Shown: positions 13,635-25,474, counted from the first letter of the stretch. The stretch is 64,000 nt of DNA from Paramecium octaurelia (GCA_905182995.1 CAJJDP010000065.1:340146-404145), one strand, 5' to 3'. Notes: a model not told the origin generated them from the sequence alone. Translations and numbers: made by a program.

Positions 13635-14360
13635 TTCCAAATTTAGTTTAATACTTTTTATGTTAGCTTATTTTAATAACATAAATGAAATTTAATATAG
13701 TTTTCTTATTTAAAATCATCTGTCTAATATCTCTAAGCACCCTCTATCTAGTACAAATACCAAACACACAGGATATTGGAATTGTGATGCTATGCACTTC
13801 AAAATCTTAAGCAAAATGATGGAATCAGCTTTGGGTAAGCATGGTAAAATTGCTGTAGACTTTCATAATGCATAACTGAGTGGTATGGTGCTCAAAATTT
13901 CAAAGATAGAATTACAGTTCCTGGATGTTCAGATGATGAAAATTGATTATGATTAATACCTTTATAAAAAAGTGTAAATTGTAATGGATTATTGAAATTA
14001 TCCTATAAACAGTATAATCAATTATTATTTAAATACTTTCATTTATTATTAATATATTTAACACATAATTTTAATGTCATAATTAAGTGCTTATAATCTG
14101 TAAATATAGTTATCATAATAATAAGCCTAGAAGAATTTTCGAAACAAAACGAAGTTGAAATACTATCGTATAAAGTGAATTTTTTATAGAATATTAATGT
14201 TTTGGAAATTGATCCTGTATTTTCTAATTTCACTTAAAAAAGAGTCCTTGATAATAGCTTCCTATCCAAACATCTGCATACATGCAATTCCTTTATTTAA
14301 ACAGTCTAAAATTAATATGTCTAAACTGCAATTGGTATTATTCAAAATTATTTAGCTACT
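13635..14360. other. Spacer with an unresolved short open frame
   Basis: About 725 bp lie between the MAPKKK-like gene and the next plus-strand gene. From ATG 13685 a hydrophobic, signal-peptide-like start (FNIVFLFKIICLISL) runs for about 25 codons. The following 250 bp stay open in more than one frame and contain several intron-like GT..TAG stretches, but no combination gives one clean frame. It may be a small secreted-protein gene or a relic. Nothing supported is seen in 14000-14360. Confidence 0.35.
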
Positions 14361-16433
14361 ATGGGAGTGCCTTTCGCTCCAGAATTGAATGAAATTAATT
14401 TAAAAAATGAAGATCAGGTTTATAATTTTATAACTGAAAATCTCAAAGATTCCTTCACCATATATGAAATACAACACAATTCAAATACAATTTGCATTAG
14501 CTTTTGTCCTGAATTAGATTCATTTTGCATCGCCTCTGGAACACAAACTATTGTTTGTTATAATCATAAGGATATTGATTTATATTAAGAACCAATGCAT
14601 GAGAGACCAAGGCAAGCAGCCTATTAATTTTTTAGCCTTTTTAATAGGATGCCAATAAAATAGTAGAATAATTTTATTCAAGATTTGAAGAATAGAAGCT
14701 TGATAGGTAGCTACAACCTTAAAAAATAGATTGAGTGGTTTGCTATAGTTGAGCATTATTCAAATTAGAGAATGATCGATCCAATTACAGTTAAGAACTT
14801 TCTAAATCATTACAAATTAGTGGCTGCTAAAGTTTAATTTACTTCATACACATCTATTAAATTACAATAACATTTTTATTAAATTTATAATCAACCCATA
14901 GAATAGTTTCATATCTATTATAAAGGTAAAACCTTATATTTTTGGAGAGAAAATACATTTCTTGGATGTTGTTTCATTCCATATAGATAATACTCAATTC
15001 TAAATCAATTCAAATCAATATTATTCAATAAAGAAAAGTAAACTAACAAAGACGAACCTTATAAATATTTAATTCAATTCAATTTAAATGATTAGGATTT
15101 TGAATTTTACAAAACATACACAGATTTGATGTTGAAAAACCCAGAAACTATTAAAGATAGAAATCATTTTTCCCAATTATCCTTTTAAATCTTAAAATCT
15201 ATTCAGTAAAATGTATATTATCAATAACAATAATAAAATAATATTTTTACTCCAACAATTATTGTTGTAATCCCAGTAGGAATTTCAGGTATTGGATATG
15301 AAAAGTTGTGTTCATTTATATTAAAAGCAGGTTAAAGAGTATAAATAATTAGTAAGCCAGATTATATTAATGACAAAAATTAATTGTATTTTTATGAGAA
15401 GGTATGCAATCCAAAAGAATTAGAACAGATCAATAAATAGTTTAAATCATTGCCATATGCTTTAAAAACAATTGCTCTTTTACCAGAATGCAATTTCCCA
15501 TATCATCAAAAGAATTCATAATTCAAATTTCCTTTTTCTTTCAATTTTATTATGTTTTGCTTGCTTTCTGTTCTTGATGATAAGAATGCAGTGAGATAAG
15601 TCATAAATCAACTGAAGGAATTTTAAAATTATAAATTAACTAATTTTCAAACAGATCACAAAGTATATTGTCGCTTTATGCCAGAATCCAAAGAAACAGA
15701 TGATCTTTACAGTGAACTAGTTGAACAAGATTTTTATACCGCACTGAAATCAGAAGATGATTAACTAATTGAAAGTCTATCATAATATAAGGAAACACAT
15801 AGGAATATAGAAGACAATTTTTTAAAGGAGTAATCTAAGAGAGTCATAGCTGCAATAGAGGAAAATTCTCAAATGATGCTAAGAAAAAGTGTTTAATTTT
15901 AATTAGAAAAAAATGATAGCTTATAATATGGATTATTTATTGAGAATCCAGATTGGATTGCCATTGATAATTTTATAAAGTCTTGTTTGGAAATAATAGT
16001 TTAAGATTATCCTAATGATACAGGCATAAATAGGATGTATTATTAGTATGACATATAATTCAGACCTTAAAATGCTGTGTTTATGAAAATGAGTCAACCA
16101 TATATGAAAACTAAATAACTGTATGAGAAAACAATAGAGGCTAAAGTTTCAATAGCAGTGATCATAGTGGATGGGATTGTTATGTTGCACCCTTAGGAAC
16201 TAGGATTAGATGTATTATAAGATATTCCAATATATTCTCATAATATTGATAGTTTAAAAAGCAATAAAATTTCAGAGCAATTAAGGATAGAAGTAAGAAA
16301 AATGTAGAAATAAAATGTTGCAGAGGGATAAGTGTACAAAAAATAAATAGAGTTCAATAGAAAAACCTGGATTACTTATATGGTTAAATATAAGCCAATC
16401 AACATAAAATTAGTAGGGCGACAAATAAATTGA
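14361..16433 (+). CDS. Unassigned 690-aa protein with a degenerate P-loop
   Basis: This is one frame from ATG 14361 to TGA 16431-16433. Around residue 300 is TIIVVIPVGISGIGYEKL, which resembles the 'P-x-GIPGxGKST' loop of RNA or polynucleotide kinases but has Tyr-Glu where Gly-Lys-Ser/Thr belongs. Downstream FPFSFNFIMFCLLSVL recalls the corresponding helix in the kinase domain of Trl1-like tRNA ligases. The rest is Gln-, Asn- and Lys-rich with coiled-coil patches, plus a C-terminal beta-rich block (VSIAVIIVDGIVMLHP). The link to tRNA ligase is a weak inference and I see no ligase KxxG motif. Another frame at 16480-16731 keeps coding character, so a further 3' exon is possible. Confidence 0.6.
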
Positions 16434-16834
16434 TTATTATAATTATTGTAATTAATTCATTTATTTTAATTTTTTTAGATTCACCTTCATTTAGCTTAAG
16501 ATGATTATTTGAAAGAATCTTAAAAAAATGAAAATTATGAATCTTGGAAGTTCGTTAAAACAAATAAATTATCAACATAACATTATTTAATCCAACATTT
16601 GTATCTTCATTATATACTAGAGGAATAAATCATCTTTCTGTAATTTATCATTTTTAAATTGTGTACTTACCTAATTGGTGTTTCTAAATTATCAAATCTA
16701 ATTTAGGTGGATTTTAAGACATATGCTTGAATAGAATCAATTGTTAAATATTAATAATTACTTAATATTTATTTGATAAACCATTTCTTTTATATTAAAT
16801 TACTTATTTCTATACAAATAAATATACAAATTCT
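16434..16834. other. Spacer with possible 3' exon of the upstream gene
   Basis: A plus-strand frame from about 16480 to TGA near 16731 (containing DDYLKESQKNENYESW) is open and protein-like but lacks a start codon. It could be the last exon of the 690-aa gene if the end of that gene is spliced differently, or a relic. The remainder is AT-rich spacer. Confidence 0.35.
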
Positions 16835-17235
16835 TCATTCGTTTACCACTTTGTTTTTAGTTTTTTCTTCTCTTCTTTCCTTTTTTTCAATTATTTTCTG
16901 TTTTTCAACCTAATTTTATAACATTACTCCTCCAAGAATAATTAATGAAACTAAACCAATTAGCACTGCCAATAATACAATGTGTACTAATTTAAATTCT
17001 TATTCATTTTGCTACATCACTATAAACTATTTCTTACCTTAAATGGGAACAACCAACTTACATCTCCCAAGTACTTATAAATTAATGATTATCTATTTAT
17101 CGCCATTTGATGAAGAATTTGCAGTCCTTTTGCCATTACGCTAGCCAAAAATACATAAAGAGGTGTGATAAACACCAAAAGCCAAATAAACATTACTTGC
17201 TGAGAAAAAAAAGAAAACACTTGACCTAAAGCCAT
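16835..17235 (-). CDS. Small two-TM membrane protein, 124 aa
   Basis: The start is ATG 17235 and one 26-nt intron (17012-17037) is removed. The first hydrophobic helix is at about residues 14-32 (VMFIWLLVFITPLYVFLA), the second at about 82-103 (IVLLAVLIGLVSLIILGGV). Between them is a short hydrophilic loop and after the second helix a strongly basic tail (EKKERREKTKNK). This hairpin layout suggests an ER or Golgi membrane protein with its basic tail in the cytosol. I do not recognise a family. The frame closes exactly after splicing, which supports the model. Confidence 0.6.
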
Positions 17236-18270
17236 TTTAATTAACTCTTATTTTATTTAAAATAATTCTAAAAAGAAAATTTTATTTATTTATTGCACTT
17301 CTTAATTAAATTACAATTTTCATTATTCACAAAGTTTTAGCCCTCTTTGATTAAGTAATAAATTAGCTGCTTATTAACAATAATTATGAAAATTGCCTTA
17401 TATCTCTTATGGTTAAATTATTGCTCAATTTGATTTTAGAGAATATAATTATGTAATGTAATTTCAAGATTGAGATTCAGAAAACATAATTGTTGAAATT
17501 AACTATATGAGCAAATACTGCAAATACCATTATTATTTAATAATTGAAAAGGATAATGATAAATAAATTTCTAAGTATATTAATAATTTGCAATAAATTA
17601 AGAAATTTGCAATTTAAGTCAAGAAGTAAAATAATATAAGGAAATTTAAGACTATTCTAAAGAGTCGACAAGTACTTCATATAATGTATTGAGAATATTT
17701 TAATAATCCAGAAATAAATCATAATTTTGATAAATTTTACTAAATAAATTAATCTCTAAAATAATATCGTATAAATTGTTTATTTTATAAAATTTATTTA
17801 TAAAAGTTCCGATTGTTAGAAGAAGAAGGACCCCTTGATTTGAATTTGTGAATAATGAACGAGATCAATAAAACAAAGGTAATTCGGATGATTGCCTAAG
17901 GATACTATAGATAAATGGAAGAATAATAGTATAATATTAAGTGAATCATCTTCCAGTTTTTTATTCTTTCAACTTGTTAATTTTAGTAAATTCAATCAAT
18001 GTAGCTTAGGATGAGACTTATTATAATCTTTCTTCTTGACTTTTCAGAGGCAAATTGATTTAATTGAATATATTTTTCATTAAAGTATTATAAAGTATAA
18101 TCCTAATTTAATACAATTGAAATCAATTGATAATATGTATGCCAAACATTTATATTATTAATTTAAAAGGATCTGAATGGCTAATACTGTTTAATTCTTA
18201 CTTTTCGAATAAGATGTTTTTTTTTGATTTATAAGTAATACAATTAAAATATACATTAATAAATTAAATT
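17236..18270. other. Gene-poor 1-kb stretch with only fragmentary open frames
   Basis: No complete gene can be defended here. A plus-strand frame from ATG 17507 to TGA 17690-17692 (about 61 aa, Lys/Ile/Asn-rich) looks protein-like and may extend upstream through two intron-like stretches but lacks a clear start. Another short frame starts near 17857. These may be relics of a decayed gene. Confidence 0.4.
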
Positions 18271-18906
18271 ATGGGGGTTTGTGCATTAACTCAGAAGGAA
18301 TCATCAAGAAAAATAAGAAAAGCTGAAGTTGGTTTGATTTTGGAAGGTCTTACAAAAGAATCTTCAGTCAATGAAGCTTATATGACTTTAATAGGCTAGA
18401 CTTAAACTGTATTTGAAAATCTGTTAAATAACAAAGTTATCAGTCGAAATATTGGTTAGACTGAATACGATTTCTATTCAAAATAAACAGAGGAATTGAG
18501 TCTACTGAATACTTATCTCTAAAATTACTACAATAACTATTACAGGATTGTAGTTTCCAACATCAAAAGTGAAAACCTGTATTATTTTGAGAATCTAAAT
18601 CTTAAATTCATAATCCAACTCTATCTGGCTATGAAAACAATCAAAAATAATGGGAAGGAATGGTGGAATTAGTAGACATTTTATTCTCTGGAAAAATTAA
18701 TCACGAATAGGTTCAACATCTTCCCTAAGGTGGTTTAGGAAGGAAGGATAACTCCATTCTTAAACTTTATACTCCTTTTAATCAAGTTGAGCATAAAGTT
18801 AATGAAGTTAGAGGGGATGACACTTTAAGAAAAAGAGATATAACCAATTTACGATACGAAAGGATCAATTCTTTACAATTAAATCAAGTTAGAATTATTG
18901 ATTTGA
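18271..18906 (+). CDS. Unassigned protein with N-terminal lipidation motif, 211 aa
   Basis: ATG 18271 opens an intron-free frame to TGA 18904-18906. It begins MGVCALTQKESSRK: Gly2 and Cys4 fit dual N-myristoylation and palmitoylation, so it should sit on the cytosolic face of a membrane. The body is mainly helical and ends with a hydrophobic helix (FLNFILLLIKLSIKLM). I recognise no domain. It has a 120-bp gap to the convergent cyclic-nucleotide-binding gene. The function is unknown, but the frame and codon use are typical of the window. Confidence 0.6.
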
Positions 18907-19026
18907 ATCTTATTCTATATTTTACTATCTAAAATGTATCTTAACTAATAATTATTATAATAAAAAAAATTAAAACGTATTAGTCAATATAAAATTAATA
19001 ATATATATAAAATTAATTTTATAGAA

Positions 19027-20276
19027 TCAAAATTATGGTTTCGATTAAATTACAAAATTTTATAATAAGAATTCTCTGCTTGGTAGTTATCTGAACATAT
19101 TATGTTTACTTGAGATTATTTTTGAGACTTTCTGGCTGGTTGCTGGACTCTATGATCGAAATTGTACTTCACTATTATTAGTCTCTAATTTTCTTCTCTT
19201 TAAAAAATAAAGAGAAATTTTTACTGTTGAATTTTGAGGAGATTATACAGTAGTCGTGTATTTCTCAACTAATGATACTCTATTATTAAAAAATAAAGGA
19301 ACGGCTTTATATCCAGTTCGCACTCTTTCTTTTTAAATTTATTATGACATCTCAAACATCTATATACAATCTTATTTTGGAGAAAGACTTCTTAATGCTT
19401 TTTTCTATCTCTTTAATAAACTATTATTTTATTTTCTGTTCTTGCTTTTTTCAATTTGGTTTGGTTAAGAATATATCTGTTCATATCTCAGAACACTTTA
19501 GCATAACAACCGCTACTTTAAAATTGGATATTCTTTTAACAAAATTAAAAACTCTTTATATTATATGATTATGTACTATTTCTGCTTTTATCACTAAGAG
19601 TGACACTGTAGAATTAGTCACTGCTTTTGTAAATCTTACTTTATTAAAAAAAACTTCATATTCTCCAAATATTTAATTTTCAATTAATATTTTTAACTAT
19701 TTTTTATCTCTTAGAAGCTATGAATTTACAATATCAAATTACTTTGATTTCTCCTTCTCTAACCAAGTACACAAACTTGCTCTCTTCATTTTCCCTATAG
19801 ATCACATGTTTAAAAGGAAGTGATATTAAAAAAAAATGTTTTGAAATTCTTTCAATGCTATTCCGAGGAAAATTCGGAAAGAGGGTTTTTCTTAAAAAAT
19901 CAATAATTATATCAGCTCTTGACTCCTTTAGTTGACTTAGATATTAACTAAAATTTGTTTTGATAGATAAAAAATGAATATCAGAAAGAGCAAAAATAAT
20001 TGCTTTTTCATGAGCTGGAATGACTAAGAAATTTGGTAGTTTGATATATCTTTTTGGTAATTAATATTAGCCAGCAATTATGAAATAGATTCCTTCTTAT
20101 AATGCTATTGAATTATCCGAATTGATTTTTTCATATACGCAATCTCTTGCTAATTAATCAGCCAATTAGTTTGTTTGATAATAGTTATAAATAAATTTTC
20201 TTATGAATGATTCTATTTCTATCTAATCTGTAGCCGATTTTACTTCTTTTTCTACGATTCTAATAAAGTCGTTCAT
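19027..20276 (-). CDS. Cyclic-nucleotide-binding-domain protein, about 396 aa
   Basis: ATG 20276 (MNDFIRIVEKEVKS) reads to TGA 19027-19029 after removal of introns 19718-19742 (25 nt) and 19477-19510 (34 nt; the exact 5' site of the second is uncertain by a few bases). Residues about 165-270 form a CNB beta-barrel: SLPFKHVIYRENEESKFVYL, REGEIK, then NQIFGEYEVFF and RFTKAVTNSTVSLLVI. The phosphate-binding cassette is weak, since the usual GE..L..R.A is only partly kept, so cAMP/cGMP binding is not assured. The tail is basic with Ser-Pro pairs. No kinase or channel part is seen. It resembles the many ciliate orphan CNB proteins. Confidence 0.7.
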
Positions 20277-20877
20277 CAAGCTTTAAATATCAATAAAATA
20301 ATAATATAATCGTTTTGTATCAATAAATAACAAAATTAATAACCAATCACTTTGTCCTAACTTTATCTCCGAATTTCAAATAAAATATAGTAAGTACATA
20401 AAGGTAGTAATTCCATTAATAATTAATAAAATTATCTCTTTTTTTTTTTTTTTTTAATTAACATAATATAATTGTAATTCTGCAGACAATACATTATTAG
20501 TAATTTCCTCAAATCTATGATTAATATCCTTAATAATCGTTTTAGTTCTCAATTTTAAAGTCAATTTTCATATGTTTTTATTATTATTAGAAATTAGTAT
20601 GGATTTACTATCATGAAAATGGAATATTCATAAGAATGTTTATAAACGTACATATAGTACCAATTTATCTTAATAAAGATTTAAATAATAACTGATGTAA
20701 TAAAATTTATTCTATAATATCTTTATTTATACAAAGATTAGGGCATGATATTTTGTAAAGGAAGAAATTTATTAAATGAAATTAACTCATCATATAAGTT
20801 AACAAAGAGAACAATGTTAACAAATAGAACAATCTTAAAAAATAGAACAATTTTGATTCGGTTGGTCTCTATAAGTG
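20277..20877. other. AT-rich spacer with three 18-bp direct repeats
   Basis: This spacer lies between the start of the CNB gene and the stop of the next minus-strand gene. It contains a T-run near 20440-20455 and the repeat triplet annotated separately at 20798-20851. No coding frame is supported. Confidence 0.55.
20798..20851. repeat. Three tandem copies of an 18-bp unit
   Basis: The units at 20798-20815, 20816-20833 and 20834-20851 follow the pattern kTTAAmAAAkAGAACAAT, with one to three differences between copies. They lie 26 bp past the stop codon of the minus-strand helical gene, in its presumed 3' region. Confidence 0.75.
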
Positions 20878-21506
20878 TCACTTAATTATTCGACTAATTA
20901 ATTTATGTAATTTATTACTTTCTTTTTCAAATAGATCTGGCAATCTAGTTTAATTCCTAAATTGTAACCAATCATTAATAGTTTCTCTTGCAATCTCCAT
21001 AATTTTAATAAATTAAAAAGCTGCCTCTCTCTGTTGTTCGTAATTAAAATTATCTCCTGATTTAATAATTCCTTCTACCTCTTCCATATATTAATCTAAT
21101 AAGGTTTTTAAATTTTTTGCAGCCTCACCTAATGATAACGCAGAGACTTTTCTATTATAATAATAAAATAATACATGCTAGAGCAAGTGATATCAGTAAA
21201 ATTGCATAGTGATTTAGAAAACTATTTTTAACAGAATAGATCATTTATTTCCCTTATGTTTATCTGGATTTCGTCGATGAATTACTAACCTAATTTATCA
21301 AAACTATCAGGATGGTCCGCTTAAAATCTTTCAAAATCCCATCTTTCAATCATTGAAATTATATTTTAATAATGAATTTCTCGATATAATAATAAGATTA
21401 TATTCTCTTAGTCACAAAGACTAATCACATTCACCTTAAGAGATTATTACTGAGCTCCCGAACAAATAGAATCAAAAACTATATATTGCCGTAATATAAT
21501 ATTCAT
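20878..21506 (-). CDS. Unassigned helical protein, about 201 aa
   Basis: TGA is at 20878-20880. Removing the 23-nt intron at 21152-21174 joins two protein-like exons: FERFQADHPDSFDKL .. and SLGEAAKNLKTLLDQYMEEV .., ending LHKLISRIIK. The 5' end is uncertain. ATG 21506 keeps the frame open, but a later in-frame Met before ERWDFERFQ is an alternative, and the stretch 21380-21506 has weaker coding character. The content is alpha-helical with no recognised domain. It lies in tandem with the coiled-coil gene, 21 bp after its stop. Confidence 0.5.
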
Positions 21507-21527
21507 TTACTTAAATTAAAATAATAT

Positions 21528-22512
21528 TCAAGATAATTAACTTCTCCTGTAGACCTAAGAAAGACTCTCAGCTGATTTAAATGAATTTAATTATCTCGTA
21601 AATTCATCTAGAGATTTCTTCTCAAATTTCGTTTGATTTTCTTTCTTTATGTTATCCTTTTACATTAATTAACTTGAAGTTATTAATTTAAATTCATAGT
21701 TCCCTCTTTTCCCATTTGTTGTTACATTGTTACTTGATTTTCGCTCATTAATATAGGAAGGGCTAATTGAATCATCACTTTTCCTTTAGTGTACAATTTC
21801 TCGTTTTGAAAGCTAAGGCTGCATTCTTTGGGAATGATTTGAATTATCTCTGCCTCTTAAATTTAACTAGTATTATTTAAATAGATCGATTGGAGATGAT
21901 TAATCTAACCAATCCATTTAGGAGATTTCCAATAAATTAGAATTTTTACAGTTCAATACATTGCTTACATTCAATTCTTTTTCTAAAACTGCTTCATTTC
22001 TTGCCTTGCGTGATATTATACATCCTCCTCCTCGTTCTGGTTTACAATTTTCTTTATCTTCCTTTTTTTTCTTTTTTTATTCCATCTTTTTTGCTGACTC
22101 ATTTTATTCTTGAGAAATGGGAAATAGTTATTTAAACTCTTCTAGTTCTCTCATTTGCTCCTACTTCTATTCAGAAATTTGAAATTCTAATAATTCTAAG
22201 TAATCCTTTAAGTTTCGATTTTCTTTCTCCATTTATTGCAGCATAGTGTTATTTCTATTTCTGGATTCAATTAAATCTTGAGAAAATTGTTCCAAAGTTT
22301 GTTGTAATTGCTTATGAATGTTGCTCTGAATTAACATAATAAAAAACCTTTACATTTTATTTCTGAACATCATTCTGCATTGAATTGTAAGCATTTAGCA
22401 TCGATTCGTTAAATATCTTATAAGAATCTTCTCTTTCTCGTAGCTCTTTTAACTACATTTCCAACAGTTCGTTTTCCTACTCTAAAAGAGCCTTCTCAGT
22501 CTTCCAATCCAT
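21528..22512 (-). CDS. Coiled-coil protein, 318 aa
   Basis: It starts at ATG 22512 (MDWKTEKALLEQENELLEM), with one 28-nt intron at 22326-22353. Residues 1-130 are an almost continuous coiled coil with regular heptads, followed by a Lys/Glu-rich segment and a Ser/Arg/Asn-rich low-complexity tail. The layout is that of a structural or scaffolding protein, for example cytoskeletal or basal-body associated, but no family is recognised. Its first 128 codons or so lie inside the assembly-duplicated segment, so the same 5' end appears again at 23484-23868. Confidence 0.65.
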
Positions 22513-23479
22513 AATATTATTTAAAAATTAACGACTAATTATATATTTAGTGGCACATCACATTCCCAAAGAGAATAATCCAAACCTAAATCTCATGTTT
22601 AATTAGTCTAGTGTTTATAATATTTTTAAGTTTTATTTAATTCTATTAATGAGTATTTGTTTCATAGATTTACAATCCTAAAAGAATATAGGTCACACAG
22701 AAAACATCTTCACAAATCAATTTTTTTCGATTCATTTAATTGCTATTAACAAAGATTACAAAGTCATTGATATTAAATTGATATTTGCTTTGAGAATCTA
22801 ATCCCAATTTTAACGTTAAGTTATTAATAATTAGACGCAGTGTAATCTATTGAAATATTGTAACATAAGAATGGTTATCATTATAACTTTCTATTTTGAA
22901 TTCTTTTATAGATTATTACATAAGATAGAATATGTTGTCAAAAGTCCATCATCTATTTAAAAATAATCACTTAATAAAATGAATTCAAATAAATTTAAAG
23001 ATTTTTAATTAATATAAAAAAATGATTGCAATGAAGATATTTAATTAATCATTATTTGAACTTTACTTTAACCTTAATCATTAATGAATTATTTACTCAT
23101 TAATATTTTTAGCCATTTACAATAGCTTACTTAACAATAATTCCTTTACATTTTGTCTTTATTTAAGAGCAACTGTAAACATTCTAAATAATCTCCTTGG
23201 CTTCAGGTAACCAATTATATTCTTAAAGATATTATTTACCATCAAACTCCGGGATTTGTTTTAGTTATTAAATCTACGAGTAATACTTTTTCTAATTTAT
23301 TTTTTTGCAATATTTAAAGGGATGCTTTCCACTTAAAATATTTTAAAAGCATGATACCTAAACTCCAACCATCGGCATCCATTCCATAATTCATAGACTG
23401 TAACCTTTCAGATGACATACATAAAACTTCGCCAACATAAGTATTCAAATATTATCCAGTTGATACGGTTTAGCAAATA
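22128..23479. repeat. Assembly repeat A, copy 1 (1,352 bp)
   Basis: This block matches 23484-24835 at a constant offset of 1,356 bp with no difference that I noticed. Copy 1 ends three bases before the single N at 23483, and copy 2 begins on the base after it. It carries the 5' part of the coiled-coil gene and the 3' part of the kinase pseudogene. The arrangement is that of two contig ends which overlap but were not merged. Confidence 0.9.
22513..23096. other. Spacer between coiled-coil gene and kinase relic (copy 1)
   Basis: This is AT-rich sequence without a supported gene. The same stretch recurs at 23869-24452 in the second copy of the assembly repeat. Confidence 0.5.
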
Positions 23480-23482
23480 AAT

Positions 23483-23483
23483 N
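23483..23483. other. Single-N gap joining two contigs
   Basis: There is one ambiguous base, flanked on both sides by ends of the same 1.35-kb sequence. It marks a scaffold join, not a sequencing call inside a gene. Confidence 0.9.
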
Positions 23484-24835
23484 TTATTTAAACTCTTCTA
23501 GTTCTCTCATTTGCTCCTACTTCTATTCAGAAATTTGAAATTCTAATAATTCTAAGTAATCCTTTAAGTTTCGATTTTCTTTCTCCATTTATTGCAGCAT
23601 AGTGTTATTTCTATTTCTGGATTCAATTAAATCTTGAGAAAATTGTTCCAAAGTTTGTTGTAATTGCTTATGAATGTTGCTCTGAATTAACATAATAAAA
23701 AACCTTTACATTTTATTTCTGAACATCATTCTGCATTGAATTGTAAGCATTTAGCATCGATTCGTTAAATATCTTATAAGAATCTTCTCTTTCTCGTAGC
23801 TCTTTTAACTACATTTCCAACAGTTCGTTTTCCTACTCTAAAAGAGCCTTCTCAGTCTTCCAATCCATAATATTATTTAAAAATTAACGACTAATTATAT
23901 ATTTAGTGGCACATCACATTCCCAAAGAGAATAATCCAAACCTAAATCTCATGTTTAATTAGTCTAGTGTTTATAATATTTTTAAGTTTTATTTAATTCT
24001 ATTAATGAGTATTTGTTTCATAGATTTACAATCCTAAAAGAATATAGGTCACACAGAAAACATCTTCACAAATCAATTTTTTTCGATTCATTTAATTGCT
24101 ATTAACAAAGATTACAAAGTCATTGATATTAAATTGATATTTGCTTTGAGAATCTAATCCCAATTTTAACGTTAAGTTATTAATAATTAGACGCAGTGTA
24201 ATCTATTGAAATATTGTAACATAAGAATGGTTATCATTATAACTTTCTATTTTGAATTCTTTTATAGATTATTACATAAGATAGAATATGTTGTCAAAAG
24301 TCCATCATCTATTTAAAAATAATCACTTAATAAAATGAATTCAAATAAATTTAAAGATTTTTAATTAATATAAAAAAATGATTGCAATGAAGATATTTAA
24401 TTAATCATTATTTGAACTTTACTTTAACCTTAATCATTAATGAATTATTTACTCATTAATATTTTTAGCCATTTACAATAGCTTACTTAACAATAATTCC
24501 TTTACATTTTGTCTTTATTTAAGAGCAACTGTAAACATTCTAAATAATCTCCTTGGCTTCAGGTAACCAATTATATTCTTAAAGATATTATTTACCATCA
24601 AACTCCGGGATTTGTTTTAGTTATTAAATCTACGAGTAATACTTTTTCTAATTTATTTTTTTGCAATATTTAAAGGGATGCTTTCCACTTAAAATATTTT
24701 AAAAGCATGATACCTAAACTCCAACCATCGGCATCCATTCCATAATTCATAGACTGTAACCTTTCAGATGACATACATAAAACTTCGCCAACATAAGTAT
24801 TCAAATATTATCCAGTTGATACGGTTTAGCAAATA
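23484..24835. repeat. Assembly repeat A, copy 2 (1,352 bp)
   Basis: This is the second copy of 22128-23479. It contains a redundant 5' end of the coiled-coil gene (23484-23868, start codon at 23866-23868), the spacer 23869-24452, and then the kinase pseudogene 3' part, which here continues properly into unique sequence after 24835. Confidence 0.9.
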
Positions 24836-25474
24836 CAGTCTAAATTATAATATTTTTCCATAAATAAATTAAGTATTTAAATTTCCTGGACCAAAATCAG
24901 TAATTTTTAAGTTTCCTTCAGAATTAATATATTATGTGATTTGATGTCTCTATGGATAATTTTGTGTTTATAATGTAAGTAATCCAATCCTTATAATATT
25001 TTATAAGTGATCATCATCATCATTTGTTCTATGATGATTCCATCCTTTTGCAGTAACCAATCCAAGGTTCCTAAATTCATATATTCAAGCCAAATGCAAA
25101 TATATCCTTGAGAATATAAAGCTCCATAACATTATACTATGAAATCGGATTCAAAAGAGATTAAAGCATCCAATTCTCTAATCAATTATTTTCTTGATTA
25201 GCGCCAGAGAGAAATTTAATTTTCTAATAATAATGAATACAATTACTTTCAATGCATACATCTCTTGAGTTCCTTTAAGATAGACCTTCTTGACATTGCC
25301 TAAACCTTCCTATTTTAATTTGGTGAAGAGTTAAAAATCATTATGAGTTATGGTTTATTATTTTTAACCTTTCTTGCATTGCTTATGATATTTGATTCCT
25401 TTTTCACTTAATCTAAAACCCTGGAAGATCGGTGATTAATTTTCGGAGCTGATGATAAATAATGAGATAAACAT
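24453..25474 (-). pseudogene. Decayed MAPKK-like protein kinase
   Basis: From ATG 25474 the frame reads QGFRLSEKGIKYH .. LGNVKKVYL .. GTQEMYALK, then a 23-nt intron. After that the kinase motifs are all present but spread over different frames: RELDALISFESDF, ICIWLEYMNLGTLDWLL, HKIIHRDIKSHNIL, then a frame change to LKITDFGPGN, a change to NTYVGEVLCMSSERL and MDADGWSLGIMLL, and a change to GKHPF. That is at least three frame breaks beyond the intron. HRDIKSHNIL and the VG..CMSSER activation end are MAPKK-like, with Asp-Gly replacing the usual Asp-Ile/Val before Trp-Ser. The breaks cannot be explained by 20-30-nt introns, so this is a relic, perhaps of a genome-duplication copy. A truncated duplicate is at 23097-23479. 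Confidence 0.75.

Noticed and set aside
20440-20456. A transposon end or telomere-like tract
   Set aside because: It is only a T homopolymer in AT-rich spacer; no terminal inverted repeats or G4T2/G3T3 telomere repeats are present.
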